Of a stretch of DNA of 64,000 nt, positions 1 through 12,962 are shown piece by piece (positions within the stretch are counted from its first letter, which is position 1; each line of letters opens with the position of its first letter). The stretch is taken from positions 76,978,042 through 77,042,041 of the forward strand of contig OY856186.1 of the NCBI GenBank assembly GCA_963693315.1. The letters are read 5' to 3'. The notes below the pieces were generated by a model. That model was not told where the DNA came from. It searched no databases and saw nothing but the letters and a program-made list of their open reading frames with translations. Origin of the DNA: Diogma glabrata. Lineage: Eukaryota > Arthropoda > Insecta > Diptera > Cylindrotomidae. The position numbers were made by a program, and so were the translations under genes.

Positions 1-800
1 AAGCAAAATATATATAAGCCAAGGATCTCTTGACTCACTCTCTGGGCCCAATGTTTAAGGGCGCGTACAGCTTCGTCTGAAATATCCCAAGTGGCTCGTA
101 AAGTTTTGGCCGATAAACTTCTCTTACATGATTGATTCATAAAGTTCTGTATAAGAGCATTTATGATGTTCTTTTTTTTATCAAAACGTTGACACAACTT
201 TTCCTATGCTTCGACATAACTTGCGTCTGTAACAGGAATGTGAGTTAAGAGCCTTTCACCTGAACCTTTCAAAAGACCTTTTAGAAATTTAAATTTATGT
301 GCATTTGAGATGTTATCATTATTGTGAACCGAAGCGACAAAAAGATCTTTAAACGTTGGCCATTTTTCTATTTCTCCATAGAAAGGATCAATTGAGATTC
401 GTGGCAGCCGCACGTCTACTAATTGTGATTTTGAGTGATCCGCAAATCCTTCAAAAAACGATTTTTGTTGCGAATCGATGCTGGTATTCAAAGTAACAAT
501 TGTTTCATCGTTGTTTGCTGTTGTGGCGTGTCGACCACGCATAGCTCTTGTGAATAATGCTTTGATATCGAAAAACTTTTCATGGAAGTCTTCTGAGGCC
601 GATGCTTCACCTAAGGACATCAATTTGTCATCGGAAACGGTAAATTCTTTCCATAAAATTTCTAATTTTTCCAATCGACTTTCGATTTGCTCGGTAAATA
701 TTGATGCGTCGATTTTATTTGCAAATTTGCCAATATTTGTTAGGGACGCTCTAACTTGTCCACGTTTTTGAACTAGTCCGGAAATATCCGCCATTTGCAT
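1..800 (-). pseudogene. BEL/Pao retrotransposon gag fragment (DUF1759-type)
   Basis: The minus strand encodes a 198-residue frame starting with ATG at 800. Its C-terminal part (LPRISIDPFYGEIEKWPTF, then a stretch ending FLKGLLKGSGERL) matches the conserved block of BEL/Pao Gag proteins known as DUF1759. The frame is closed at about 197-199 by a TAG where this family normally has a tryptophan. Downstream of that stop the same frame stays open to base 1 and still reads like Gag (RFDKKKNIINALIQNFM), so this looks like a single nonsense mutation and not the natural end. The rest of the element lies outside the window. A BEL-type leader motif at 2386-2410 is on the same strand but 1.6 kb upstream, with repeats in between. 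Gag packages retrotransposon RNA in cytoplasmic particles; this copy is probably dead. Confidence 0.82.
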
Positions 801-825
801 TAAAACACACTTTCACGTATATTAT

Positions 826-1892
826 CCTCCTATATATTAATACGCTAGATTAAAACTTTGTGGAGCATTAGGCTTTTTTATTCGCAGATGGATTCATTTG
901 AAATTTTCACAGCTAACTGATATTAGTGTAACCTATAGTCGGATCCGGATTCAAACAAATCGGATCATAAATAAAAAAGTTATTATATACGGAAAACTTT
1001 TTCTATACATATGCATTATAAGTTTACATACATGCAAAAACGAAATTAAAAATTTATTTTATTTTTTTATATTTTCTTTTTTTATATTTTCTTTTTTATA
1101 TATTAGCTATCGAATAACGAACAACGAACAACAAAAACGAAACTTAAAAATTTATTTTCTTTCATTTCAGTCGTCTTTTGTCTTTGAACAAGGACGGTTT
1201 TCGATATTATTTCGATTATTTTGTTTATTGATTAAAGATATTTGCGTAATATTTTTGTTTTCTTATTATAGGAGGGCTATTATTTTAAAAACGTACATTT
1301 TTTTGTTGATTTTTAAATTTTTGATTTTTAAAAAATCTGAAATTTTGATATTTTGTTGGTATTGACGAAAGGAAAAAAGTTGTTTCTGCTTTTATTTTTT
1401 GTGTACTCTCAATCGGCGTTATGCGCGGTTGAATTTTTGAGGCATTTTCACGTAGTTTTGGTAATGGTTTAAAACTTAAAACTTTTTTTTCTTTTTTTAT
1501 ATTTATTTTCTCTTATTTTATACATTTCCTTTGAAGTTTAGAGAATTTAGTTTATGAATTGATTTAGGGGTCGATAGACGTAATATTTTTCTTTGTTTTT
1601 TTATTATAGGAGGGCTATTATTTTGAAAACGTACATTTGTTTGTTGATTTTAAATTTTTGATTTTTAAAAAATCTGAAATTTTGATATTTTGTTGGTATT
1701 GACGAAAGGAAAAAAGTTGTTTCTGCTTTTATTTTTTGTGTACTCTGAATCGGAGTTATGCGCGGTTGAATTTTTGAGGCTTTTTCACGTAGTTTTGGTA
1801 TTGGTGTCAATGTTTTGTGAATAGGTGCCACAAATTTCATCCGACTTAAGTATATTTTTGCAAGTAAAAAGAAAAATAACTGAATAATTGAA
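826..1892. repeat. AT-rich region with a 338-bp-offset tandem duplication
   Basis: A segment at about 1263-1466 recurs at about 1601-1803 in the same orientation with few differences; both copies contain the words ggagggctattatttt and gcgcggttgaatttttgagg. The copies are 338 bp apart. The sequence lies between a BEL gag and its probable leader, so it may be a duplicated LTR/leader piece or a separate inserted repeat. The open frames here (155 aa plus, 78 aa minus) are low-complexity and resemble no protein I know. Confidence 0.7.
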
Positions 1893-2334
1893 ACTAGGAG
1901 GGCCCGGCGTGCTTCGCTACGCTTATAAATAAAGTTTTTGCGTAGACATTTTGTTGACGTAGAAGCAATGATTTCAAAAAGTGGTAATGAGAAATGCTAG
2001 CCTATAATTTTTAATTTTTCTTTTTAAATATATGAATGATAAATAATCAGAACTCTAGCTGATCAGTTCGGATATATGAAAAATTAGCGATCAAATAAGT
2101 TAGAGATCAAATAAGCTTACTTGAAAACTTATTTGATCGCTAATTTGTCATATATCCGAACTGATCAGCTTGAGTTCTGATTATTTATCATTCATATATT
2201 TAAAAAGAAAAATTAAAAATTATAGGCTAGCATTTCTCATTACCACTTTTTGAAATCATTGCTTCTACGTCAACAAAATGTCTACGCAAAAACTTTATTT
2301 ATAAGCGTAGCGAAGCACGCCGGGCCCTCCTAGT
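1893..2334. repeat. 442-bp near-perfect palindrome (head-to-head dimer of a short interspersed repeat)
   Basis: Arms of about 210 bp (1893-2102 and 2128-2334) are nearly perfect reverse complements around a spacer of about 25 bp. Both ends read ACTAGGAGGGCCCGGCG inward, followed by a GCTTCGCTACGC word. The arm is homologous to the single-copy element at about 26210-26665, which begins CTAGCAGGACCCGGCG and ends in a GATA microsatellite. The arms therefore look like two 5' portions of that family joined head to head. The CTAG terminus resembles Helitron 3' ends, while the GATA tail of the relative resembles non-LTR/SINE tails; I cannot decide between them. Confidence 0.8.
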
Positions 2335-2385
2335 ATAGAAAAATAATCAAGTTTATTATTCAATTAAATTGATTTAGGATGCTAA

Positions 2386-2410
2386 GATCCGGCTCGAAGG
2401 ACCAATAAAT
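2386..2410 (-). promoter_or_regulatory. BEL/Pao-type 5' leader motif
   Basis: On the minus strand this reads TTGGTCCTTCGAGCCGGATC, a phrase I associate with the short leader just before gag in arthropod BEL/Pao elements. A diverged plus-strand version occurs at about 23391-23415. Here it faces the gag at 800 but is separated from it by the palindrome and the tandem duplication, consistent with later insertions into the leader. The assignment rests on recall of the motif, not on an alignment. Confidence 0.45.
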
Positions 2411-5208
2411 GAAGCAATTTATCACGATTGGCATTCACTTTCGAAAACAAGAGTAAAAAATTTAACACACAAAAAAAAAATTAAGTTTTCTTTCATAAAT
2501 GGAACACTAATTTTTATGTAGAGTGGAGAAAAACACTAAATCACTAAAGAGTACTATTCAACAAAAACCCCTGTTCAAATTCAAGCACAAGAAAAAATAA
2601 ATATACATATATATACAAAAATGCAAATGTACACACAAACATAAATTTTTTTTTATTTCTTTTTAATAGTTTTTCATAATTTATTTGTTGTTTCAAGAAT
2701 AAAATAATAATTCACAAATTTATCTTTTAATATATTTTAAAAAAAAAGTTTATAATAAAACGATTAATTTATTATTATAATTGTTTCTAATCAATCAATT
2801 GTTTATAATGTTTATAATAATATAACGTTTAGGCTTTGTATATAAAATATATAAGTATAATAATTTGTTTATCTCACCAACTTTGCCAAAAAAATATCAA
2901 TTTCCAAAAAAATAATAATTTATAAAAAAGGCTGCCAAAATAGAAGAGAAAGCAAAAGGGTAAAGCCTATACAAAAAAATGCCAAACTTGCAAAAAAAAC
3001 AAATTGCCCAAGTTGCACGATTAATATGTTTAAGGCTGGTTGTTAAATCTCAAAATTATTAATTAATCATTATTAGGAAACAAAATTAATTTTATATGTA
3101 TATCTTGAGTTCGCCTAAATGACATTTATGTACAAAAAAATTAATTTTAAATAGAGAAAATATTTCTTTCAAGCAAAGCATAAAAAAAATCATTTGATTT
3201 TTAAAACAAAACAAAAACAAAAATGTTAAAATATTATTCTGTTATTTTTTAGTTTTCAAAACACCTTCAGCTCCCATTCACCAAAAATTCCTTTCGGTTT
3301 TTTCAATCAAGGATTTCTTTAAATACGAAAACTTTATCGCAGATAGATATCCTTGTTGCTGCGAACAGGAGCAGCAAAGCGATCGTGGAAACTTTTCATT
3401 TTGTGTACGAACTGGCAGTTTCACAGTCACAGGTTGCCTTTCACTTGCTGCGCTAGATCACAACGATACAGTCAGCTTGTACAGTCAATTTCGGTTCGGC
3501 AATCTTTCGGTGAACTTACCTCGATATCGTATAGTAGTTTTTCATACTTATCTGCAGCTTGATCATCTATATTCCATACTGTCAATCAAACCAAAATGTA
3601 GTTCATGTAGCTCTTTCTATTGAGCAAACAATCGTTCATATCGCAAACCCGCTCGCATCACTTAGACAGCTCTGGTGATGTAATAAACTCATACTGATGC
3701 TCAATACTTTAAATGAACGACATATGCTTTATTCTGATTGGTGTTGACACAACTTGCTCAGCTGGCTCTTGACCACCTTATTGTTAAACCTTAATAACAA
3801 CTTAATTAGATAATATTTATTGAATTAGAAAAGAGCGTTATTTTATATCTTAAAGACAACGTGTTAAAAAAGAATGACGTTTCATTTACTAAAAAATGAC
3901 GTGGCTAAGCAATAACCAATCATTACATTTCATTATTTTTTTTATATCATCAACGACATAAATTTTTGGAAACTTTTCTCTTTTTCCACCAGGAAACACA
4001 CTTTGTTAGGATGAATTACATTGATTAAAAGAAATCAACTTTTTCTTACCAAATTTATTCAACCAAGTGTATAAGTAATTTTTTGACTATTTATTTTTTT
4101 GTTGGAACTGGAAGTCATCGCCACAGGTCCATAGTAATTTTAATTTAATACAAAATCTTTATTATGTTTATGAAAAGTGTTAAAAAACAGTTTAAACATT
4201 TAACTAAAAATTAATGATAATATTAATACAAGTGGTATGTATAAATGGCTGCAAAATACGAAAGATCGTTTTTTGATTAAAACACCACAAGAATTTAATT
4301 TAAATTTATCGAACTAAACTCCTTTTTTAACGCTGTCAGCGCAACAAATTCTGAAGTTTTCCCATATGGCATAGCTTCCGTCTGAATATATTGCTATGGA
4401 TAACAAATTCGACAAATTAAGCCTTATGGTAATATTTACTGTGACTGGTACGAGAAACCTTTAAAAATAGGAGCCGTTATTCGGCCCAATCGTATCTTAT
4501 GCCAATATGGGCAATCGGATTACGAGCGAATACATTCTTCAAGCTTTTTTTTTCTTCTGTATAAGTTTAAAAAAGTTATTTTCAATATAATCCAGTAATT
4601 CTGCCAGTGGTTTTCCTACTAAATCTGGATTAAAAAGATTACTGAGATTTATACTTAATAACGATTTTATTTCAAAATATTTATCTTCGCTAGATTGAAC
4701 TTCATCTAGAACCGACATTAACATTGCTCGAATGCCTTGGTATCAAATGTTTATTATATTGTCGATGACTTCTTTTTATGGTTATTCTTCCTATTTTTGG
4801 TACTTTCGTATCTGTTCTTTGTATAGATATAAACCTTTTGCCATGTTGCAATTAACCAGAAAGCTTTTACAACTGTGACAGATTTCTGAAATTTATACAT
4901 TAAAAAAACATTGGTATATAGTTTTAAAATGCTTAATGCTTATGCATACTTGCTAATTTTTGATAACCTTAAAAACATTGCATTTAAAGCAAATAAAACA
5001 GCTCCGATATGTGAGAAAATCTAAGCACACCAACACAATTGTAGTGTCCGGTAATAACATTACCATTCCTGTCTATTTGAACCCAACACTTTAAAGGTGG
5101 TAAGTACAGTTACTGCGAGTACAGTACATACAATAAAATTTTAAAAACTTCGTGTTGAATGCTTTCTTTAATTTGCACGGCTCCTACGCTCTATGGTTTT
5201 ATTTAAAG
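2411..5208. other. AT-rich non-coding stretch with weak retroelement traces
   Basis: No convincing gene. About 3290-3790 (minus strand) has higher complexity and, after a TTATTACA word, short Gag-like stretches in changing frames; it may be a highly decayed BEL LTR and gag start. The remainder is homopolymer-rich DNA with no frame worth calling. Confidence 0.4.
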
Positions 5209-5755
5209 CCCTATTCCCGAACACATATTTGTCAATCGACAATATTGTCAATTTCACCAAAATTCTTAACAACCTTGTATAAAAATGGTATTCTTAACTC
5301 AAATTTGTGTATCCTTAGACACAAACTAATTATTACAATTTTTTACAAAATTATAACAGATTTTTGGTACTAAATTCGTACTTTTGACAACTAACTTTTT
5401 TAATCTTAAAAGATGCAAAATAAAATAAAAATATATTTAATAAATAAATATGTTTTAATGATATTTATATAAAAATATGATTATTTAATATTATTAAAGA
5501 CTTAATTTTGCATTATAAATTAATTTTTGCGCCAATCGATGAAATTTGTATAAAAAAGTCAACAAACAAAACCTGAAGCAAAATTGTGATTTTGACAGTA
5601 ACCATATTGTTCTTGTCAGGGGCCCTATTCTCGAACACATATTTGTCAATCGACAATATTGTCAATTTCACCAAAATGCTTAGCAACTTTGTATTAAAAT
5701 GGTATTCTGTAACTAAAACTTGTGTATCCTTAGACACAAACCAATTATAACAAAT
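5209..5755. repeat. Direct repeat pair flanking about 280 bp
   Basis: A segment of about 130 bp at 5209-5340 recurs at 5623-5755 in the same orientation (offset 414 bp). Both copies contain cacatatttgtcaatcgac and gtgtatccttagacacaaac with scattered differences. The pair lies just 3' of the end of the BEL pol relic, where its 3' LTR would be expected, so an LTR origin is possible. Nothing in the sequence proves this. Confidence 0.6.
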
Positions 5756-5938
5756 GCGTTAACAACTAATGTTTACGCTTTTTACGTTCTAGGTTCAATA
5801 TAAATTAAAATTAGTTAAATAAATACCAAATGGTTATATCAATTATTAATTCATAAATATAGTTAAAAATATTTTTCATTTTTCTCTCCTTTTTTTCTTT
5901 TTAGAAAACCGTAATGCTTATTCTACGTAATAAATTGG

Positions 5939-6564
5939 TCATGGGGCAATCAATATGATACAACGTTTGTAGATTCCCTTTGTTGTTTTCACTGTAACCA
6001 CACGGTCTATTCCATCGTAACCAGGATGTGTTTCATGAATCCTGCACATTACCCAGTGAAGAGGCGGCATATTTTCTTCTTTAATAATAACTAAGGTTCC
6101 GAGTGGAATATTTTCTAGTGTATTATTTTACTATTTTGATCTTACATTCAGTTCATTTAAATACTCTTTGCTCCATCTCTTCCAAAAATGTCCTTTAATG
6201 GCTTATATATGTTGCCGAGTTGATAAACTTAATAACGTACTTAATAACGAATCACCAAAAAGATGTACTGGAGTTAAAGCCTTGAAATCATTAGAATCGG
6301 ATGATAGAGGAGTTAAAGGACGGGAATTTAATATGGCTTCTATTACCACGACAAATGTATTTAATTCTTCATATGAAAACAATGTGTGCGCGACATTCCT
6401 ATAAAAATGGTGTTTATAAGATTTTACAGTTGCCTTCCATAAACCTCCAAAATGGGGCGATTTAGAAGGTGGAAAATGTCAATTTATGCTTTGATTACCT
6501 AAAAAATCTGAAACAATATTATTATGTTTCTCTGATTGTAAAAATTTGTTTAACTCAATCAGTT
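5939..6564 (-). pseudogene. BEL/Pao pol 3' end: integrase C-terminal part and DUF5641
   Basis: The minus strand reads through the end of a BEL/Pao integrase and its C-terminal DUF5641 domain. Recognisable blocks are SPHFGGLWKATVKS, an IEAILNSRPLTPLSSD block, FWKRWSKEYL, and the stretch from MPPLHWV to RVVTVKTTKG, ending with TGA at 5939. In-frame stops interrupt it at the position of the usual W before HF, inside the linker after TRQHI, and as a TAG-TAA pair before the NIPLGTLV block. The upstream edge near 6564 falls inside the integrase core just after the second catalytic Asp region. That missing region is found at 13430-13953, so the two pieces probably come from one element split by insertions. 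Integrase inserts retrotransposon cDNA in the nucleus; this copy is dead. Confidence 0.85.
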
Positions 6565-6924
6565 TTTAGTTGTAGTATGTGTTCAGGCGATGTGTGGCGG
6601 CTAGTGATGTTGAAAGTTGTTGTGAAGATATCTGTGGAGATATCGTATATTTGTTATTATCTGAACCTGAATCTTTCTGATTATCTGATCTTGAATCCAG
6701 AATTGTGTCCTTAAAATTACTAACGGGAATCGACTGGAGCTCTGTTGTTGTGTTGGAGCAATCTAATAAAATTACGTTATTTATGTTGTCAATTTCTAAA
6801 TAAAGATTATCCCGATCTGTAATGAATCAATTAAATTAAATTGCTCTGTTTGATTGATCACTATGATTTAGTCTTCGTCGAACTCCAAATATAGTAATGA
6901 TTTTACTGTATTCTTTAATAATTC
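6565..6924. other. Inserted sequence between BEL integrase halves (left flank of the Gypsy element)
   Basis: This 360-bp stretch separates BEL integrase sequence on its left from the Gypsy LTR on its right. On the minus strand it has a short serine/asparagine/glutamine-rich frame (RSDNQKDSGSDNN) of unknown origin and ends in CTACA next to the BEL sequence. With 12963-13464 it probably belongs to an older insertion into BEL, later hit by the Gypsy element. Confidence 0.45.
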
Positions 6925-7440
<516 letters not shown>

Positions 7441-7452
7441 TCACTCCCCTCC
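7441..7452 (-). promoter_or_regulatory. Polypurine tract of the Gypsy element
   Basis: On the coding strand GGAGGGGAGTGA directly precedes the TGTAGC start of the 3' LTR. The purine run and its position fit the primer for plus-strand DNA synthesis. Confidence 0.8.
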
Positions 7453-7498
7453 AGCGTAGCGCTACAATTTGAAAAATTTAATTATTTCTAAATGATAC

Positions 7499-10400
7499 TT
7501 AACGCAAACTTGATTCATTCAAACCGGCAGTGATCTCTGAGGTGTAAGCTGGTTTCAATCTATCAATTGATATTGATGTGTTTTTACCTTTAATATCAAC
7601 AACAAAATGTTTTCGAAATCTTTTCAAAACTCTGAAAGGTCCATCATAAGGAGGATTTAATCCTTTCCTGATTTTATCGACTCTTACAAAGACGTATTCA
7701 TTTGAATGAAGATCGTCTGGAACAAAAATTGATTGATTGGCTAGTCGAGGTTCAGAAAATTTAACATTTCGCATTTGTTCTCTAAGATTGCTAACGAAAT
7801 TGTTAGGATCAAGCGACGGTTCTGCAGTTTGAGAAAAAAATTCTCCTGGAATTTTTAAAGTTTCACCATATACGAGCTCAGCTGGGGAATATTTAAGATC
7901 TTCTTTAACTGTGACTCGTAGACCTAAAAGAACCCAAGGAATTTCATCAAACCAATTCGTAGTATTGCCGCGAGCCATTAGAGATGATTTTAATACTCGA
8001 TGGAAGCGCTCTACCATCCCGTTTGCTTGAGGGTGGTAGGCTGTTGTGCGAATTCGGTGACTTCCAAGAAATTTAGTCAATTCAGAAAACAGTTTTGATT
8101 CAAATTGTGAACCTTGGTCGGTGGTAATCTCTAATGGTATTCCAAAGCGTGATATATACTGAGAAGTTAAAGTTTTTGCTACGGTAAATGCAGTCATGTT
8201 CGGTATCGGATAGGCTTCCGGCCACCTAGTGAACCTGTCCACTATGGTTAGAATATACGAACATCCATTAGATACTGGAAGTGGACCCACCAGATCCAAA
8301 TGAATGTGCTGAAATCGTGATTGAGGTACACTAAATGTTCCATGCGCTGAACGTGTGTGACGGTTGACCTTGCTTCTTTGACACGGTACACAAGTTTTTG
8401 TCCATTCAGAACAATTTTTATTTAAATTGGGCCAAAAATATCGGGACGCAACTAATTTGCGAGATGCACGTATGCCTGGATGAGACAATTTGTGTAGTTG
8501 ATCAAACACACTTTTTCTTAAAGGCAATGGCACAAAGGGACGTTGCTTCCCTGTCGACATATCACACCATAACAGTTCTTTTGTAAAAGGCAATTCAGTC
8601 AATTCCAATTTAAATTTGGAATTGGGTTTTCTGTCTTGAGAAGCGATTAGTGTCTTCAGTTCCTCATCCGACTGCTGCAAATTTAGTATTGCTTGAGCAC
8701 TTGCATCTATAGCATCGATGCTCGGAGCAGGGATATTTGAGTTACCAAGCCGAGATAAACAATCTGCAATCACATTTTCTTTTCCACTAATATGTCTAAT
8801 ATCGCTAGTGAATTGTGCAATGTAATCTAAGTGCCTTGACTGACGTGGGCTACGTTCAGTTTTAGATGTAAGTGCTTTCGTCAGTGGTTTGTGATCGGTG
8901 AAGATTGTGAATTCTCTGCCTTCAATGAAATAGCGAAAGTGCTTTAGAGCTTGAAAGATGCCAAGCAATTCCCTATCAAAAGCAGAATATTTAGTTTCAG
9001 TTGGAGATAGTTTTTTTGAATAAAAAGATAAAGGTTCCCACTGACCATTATTAAATTGTTCGAGAACAGCACCTATTGCCCAACTAGAAGCATCAGTGGT
9101 TATATTAAATGTAGCAGCATCATTAGAATGTGCTAGTAGAGTGCATGACGCTAATGCATCTTTACATTTCTTAAACCATTCTTCACATTCCTCAGGCCAA
9201 TTGAACTTCTGTTTCTTTGATTTAAGTTTAATCATTGAAGAGAGATGAGAGTGTAATGGAGCTAAAAGATGAGCACTATTTTGAATGAATCTGCTATAAT
9301 AGTTTATCATTCCTATAAATTGTTGTAACTGTCTAATAGAAGCAGGAGAGGGAAAGTTCAAAATAACTTCAACTCTGGTTTGCGATGGAGTAATTCCTTT
9401 GTTGGATATATTGTGTCCAAGAAAATCTAACGACGAAGCTCCAAATGTGCATTTTGATACTTTAATATTTAGTCCATACTCAGCCAATCTACTAAAAAGC
9501 TGCCGAAGATGGGATTTGTGTTCCTCTTCAGTTTTACTAAACACCAAAATATCGTCTATGTAAACAAAGACAAATTCAAGACCATTTACCACAGTATTCA
9601 TAAATCTCTGAAACGTTTGGCTGGCATTTCTTAAGCCAAATGGCATCCTAGTAAATTCGAACAAGCCGAAAGGAGTTGTAATTGCTGTTTTGTAGACATC
9701 CTCCAGTGCTACAGGAATATGATGATATGCCCTAACCAAATCAATTTTCGAGAAAATTTCGCAATCTTTTAAATTCATAGAGAAATTATGAATATGTTGT
9801 ATGGGGTACCTGTCCGGAATTGTGATTGCATTTAAACGGCGATAATCACCACACGGTCGCCAATCCGTGGTATCTTTTTTTGACACTAAGTGCAATGGTG
9901 ATGAAACACATGATGAAGATGTACGGCAAATGCCCAATTGAATCATATGTTCAAATTCTAATTTCGCACCTTTGTATTTAACAGAGTCCAATTTTCTAGG
10001 AGTACAAAATGGGAGAGGCCCTTTTGTCTCAATGTGATGGACAACCGAATGTTTCACGGGTAAGTCGTAATTAGGACATACAACGAGCGAAGGAAACTCT
10101 TCTAACAAAAAACTGTAGTTGTTTTCCAAAGTATAGTACATTGGTAAAGGAGTATCTGGGTCTAATTTGCAAGCAGCATTAATTTCCAGATTGGTTTCAC
10201 TGTCAACCAAACGTCTACCACTCAGATCCACTAACAATCCAAATTTAGTTAAAAAGTCGGCACCGATTATGGGCCTATTGACGGATGCTAACAAAAATGG
10301 ATGAATAAAACTACGACGTAATCCCAAGTCAATGTGTAACAGTTTTGTACCATATGTGCTAATTGTTGAACCATTAGCAGCTGATAAGAAAAAATCAGGG

Positions 10401-10555
10401 TCTTTTGTACAACGACCAAACAAAGTGTGAGGAATGACCGAGAGGTCAGCCCCAGTATCCACTAAGAACACGAATTTATTTCTAATATCTTTAATAAACA
10501 GGCGGCGTTGATTCCCTGTTCCACCATTAGCCGCAATTAGAGTGGAATTTACAAG
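7499..10555 (-). CDS. pol: Gypsy Pol polyprotein (protease, reverse transcriptase, RNase H, integrase)
   Basis: Pol of an LTR retrotransposon: it matures Gag-Pol, copies RNA into DNA and integrates it. Counting from the GTG at 10471 (990 residues): protease DTGAD at 5-9; reverse transcriptase [12 protein letters not shown] near 203 and catalytic YIDD at 304-307; RNase H acidic residues near 460, 501, 526 and 570; integrase zinc motif H660, H664, C694, C697 and catalytic D726, D785, E821 with 35 residues between the last two. The frame is uninterrupted and of normal length. It has no convincing own start: it is open upstream to 10555, where it overlaps the end of gag in the -1 frame at a run of seven A. 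It is therefore probably made as a Gag-Pol fusion by -1 frameshifting. All catalytic residues are present. Confidence 0.95.
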   Translation of the reverse strand, partial: LVNSTLIAANGGTGNQRRLFIKDIRNKFVFLVDTGADLSVIPHTLFGRCTKDPDFFLSAANGSTISTYGTKLLHIDLGLRRSFIHPFLLASVNRPIIGADFLTKFGLLVDLSGRRLVDSETNLEINAACKLDPDTPLPMYYTLENNYSFLLEEFPSLVVCPNYDLPVKHSVVHHIETKGPLPFCTPRKLDSVKYKGAKLEFEHMIQLGICRTSSSCVSSPLHLVSKKDTTDWRPCGDYRRLNAITIPDRYPIQHIHNFSMNLKDCEIFSKIDLVRAYHHIPVALEDVYKTAITTPFGLFEFTRMPFGLRNASQTFQRFMNTVVNGLEFVFVYIDDILVFSKTEEEHKSHLRQLFSRLAEYGLNIKVSKCTFGASSLDFLGHNISNKGITPSQTRVEVILNFPSPASIRQLQQFIGMINYYSRFIQNSAHLLAPLHSHLSSMIKLKSKKQKFNWPEECEEWFKKCKDALASCTLLAHSNDAATFNITTDASSWAIGAVLEQFNNGQWEPLSFYSKKLSPTETKYSAFDRELLGIFQALKHFRYFIEGREFTIFTDHKPLTKALTSKTERSPRQSRHLDYIAQFTSDIRHISGKENVIADCLSRLGNSNIPAPSIDAIDASAQAILNLQQSDEELKTLIASQDRKPNSKFKLELTELPFTKELLWCDMSTGKQRPFVPLPLRKSVFDQLHKLSHPGIRASRKLVASRYFWPNLNKNCSEWTKTCVPCQRSKVNRHTRSAHGTFSVPQSRFQHIHLDLVGPLPVSNGCSYILTIVDRFTRWPEAYPIPNMTAFTVAKTLTSQYISRFGIPLEITTDQGSQFESKLFSELTKFLGSHRIRTTAYHPQANGMVERFHRVLKSSLMARGNTTNWFDEIPWVLLGLRVTVKEDLKYSPAELVYGETLKIPGEFFSQTAEPSLDPNNFVSNLREQMRNVKFSEPRLANQSIFVPDDLHSNEYVFVRVDKIRKGLNPPYDGPFRVLKRFRKHFVVDIKGKNTSISIDRLKPAYTSEITAGLNESSLR

Positions 10556-11422
10556 TTTTTTTCATTCTGGTTTGCTGGTGGCTTACCGTTGGAATTAAAA
10601 TTGCACGGCTTGTCGCACTTGGTAGCATTATTTCCAAACTTAAAATGATACCAGCATAGTGGTCTCTTCTGAAGATTTCGTGAATTGCTTTTACTGCGCG
10701 AACGCGTAGAACTACGAGAACGATGTGGTAAATAATTGCGACGGTTTTGATTTTTAAACAAGTCTTGCACCATAGACTTCAATTCACAAATCTCTTTTTC
10801 AAGATGATCAATTTTGTTAGTTTGTAGTGCCATAATAGCTGCAGGTGCTGTAGAACCAATAGATGAAATGTTAAGACCTGTGTTAGTAGCTTCGTAGATT
10901 TTATCTGCAAGTTCAGTCAATTCATCAATACCTTTTTCATTATTAGTTAGAGGAATTAATGCGATATTAATAGCAGAAGGCAATCGTCTAAGCCATAATT
11001 TTGTTATTAAGCTTTCACCAAAAGTATTGGAAGTGCCAGCTAAATGTTTCATATGCCTGTAAAATTCGGATGGTTTCTTATCCCCCAGTTCGGTATTTGA
11101 CAGAAGTTCTTCGATCCGACGCTCTTCACTCAAAGAATGACGTTCGATTAACTTTGCTTTCAAACCTTTGTAAATATCAGTTTCTGGAGGCGCTTGAATA
11201 TAATCCAAAACTGAATCAATTGCACTTTGTGGTAAAGCAGCTATCACATGGTAATATTTCGCGTGATCAGAGGTAACGCGGGCTAAAGAAAACTGCTTCA
11301 GATTGAATGAACCAAGTAGTCGGTGAACTTGACCAAAACGGAGCTAATTTTACAGAAATTGCATCGACATTACTTTTAGAACCACCAGCAATTTCCTTCT
11401 TATCATCACCATCTATACCCAT
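10549..11422 (-). pseudogene. gag: Gypsy (CsRn1-type) gag with one frameshift
   Basis: Gag forms the particle shell and binds the RNA. The likely start is the ATG at 11422 (MGIDGDD), 14 codons inside a slightly longer frame. The conserved N-terminal capsid block TTWFIQSE breaks near 11293-11299 and resumes in another frame as SLARVTSDHAKYYHV; comparison with related Gag proteins suggests that two bases are missing. The second frame runs 232 residues to TAA at 10549-10551. It holds an arginine/serine-rich stretch and the motif C-x2-H-x9-C-x3-C (from CWYH to CDKPC), the CHCC arrangement reported for CsRn1 elements in place of the usual CCHC knuckle. The frameshift probably inactivates this copy, unless it is a sequencing error. 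Confidence 0.88.
10555..10561 (-). promoter_or_regulatory. Candidate -1 ribosomal frameshift heptamer A AAA AAC
   Basis: On the coding strand gag ends GAA AAA AAC TTG TAA. The underlying heptamer A AAA AAC fits the X XXY YYZ rule in the gag frame. A one-base backward slip puts ribosomes in the pol frame, which is open from this point. The gag stop lies only two codons later. I did not fold a downstream stimulatory structure. Confidence 0.75.
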
Positions 11423-12410
11423 GGTTAAACACAACACACGAAAATAATAACAATAACAAATCAATTACTTGTATGCACTTCAGAAAACTCGATAAAACAA
11501 ATCTACAACGCACTAATATTTACAAAATATAATTTAAATTTACTAAACAAAATTTATTTAATTGAAAAATTTTATAGTTTAAACAAAATGAAAACGTCAC
11601 AGAATTAAATTTTCACTAAAAATTTGTGCTTTCTTCAGTTATAACTTTTAATATCTTTTATGTATTCTTTTATCGAAAAGCACAACTAATAATATTTATC
11701 AAATATAAAAAAAAATTAAATTCTAAAACTCTAAATTTAATTAAATTTTAAACAAAACATAAGAATTTTTTTTTTATTACTCACATCAATAATCAGCAAA
11801 TTACTTTTAAATTATTAGTTGGCATCAACACAATAAGATAACCGTATAACATCCATATCACCAAAATTTGCATGTACTTGATACGACCTTGTTGAAATAA
11901 GACCTGTTCAGCTGAACGGAAGTAGTTGAATCTTGAGTTGAATGTAGCAAACCAGATGAATCGATTAAATCCAAATATTTAAATATTATATATTCCAAAT
12001 GATATTTCTACTATAATCCGATGCTTGATGAAAAATCCAATGAATTCTGTTTTTCAGGTTTAATTCTTTATTGTTTTAGTAGATCTTGATGTAAGATGAA
12101 TAATTATAAACAATATGATGATAGCTGATTTTTCCGTTTTGTGTAACGTTACGGTAAATGTTGGAAGGTTTTTTTTTAATAGTTTGTTAAACCTACCAAA
12201 TAATTTTGCAATTTGATGAGAATGTAACTGTTTGTTTGCGTTCCAATGGTCGATTAAAATTATTGCGTTGAATCGACAAAGTGTAAGCACGTTGAATAAT
12301 GAATTTTCATTTTCTTGATATATATATATGTATGAAAATTCCAGAGTTTTTGTTTGTAAATTTGTTGAATAAATTTTAAAAACACGCCACTATTTTCTCC
12401 TGATTTCGGA
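11423..12410 (-). other. Untranslated 5' leader of the Gypsy element
   Basis: About 990 bp lie between the primer site and the gag ATG. They are very AT-rich and have no frame resembling a protein. This is long for a Gypsy leader and may hold packaging signals or a small insertion. Confidence 0.6.
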
Positions 12411-12423
12411 GTCGGGGTCACCA
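12411..12423 (-). promoter_or_regulatory. Primer binding site, tRNA-Trp type
   Basis: One base inside the 5' LTR the coding strand reads TGGTGACCCCGAC, complementary to the 3' end of animal tRNA-Trp including CCA. The match stops after 13 bases. CsRn1-clade elements are known for using tRNA-Trp. Confidence 0.85.
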
Positions 12424-12424
12424 G

Positions 12425-12958
<534 letters not shown>

Positions 12959-12962
12959 ATTC

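Noticed and set aside
898..1365. 155-residue plus-strand frame rich in F, I, Y, K
   Set aside because: Low-complexity AT-rich translation overlapping a tandem duplicated non-coding repeat; no domain and no second copy with the frame kept.
4260..4560. Possible odorant-receptor C-terminal remnant on the plus strand (NIYCDWYEKPLK-like)
   Set aside because: Short, several stops, and only vague similarity; not reported as a feature.
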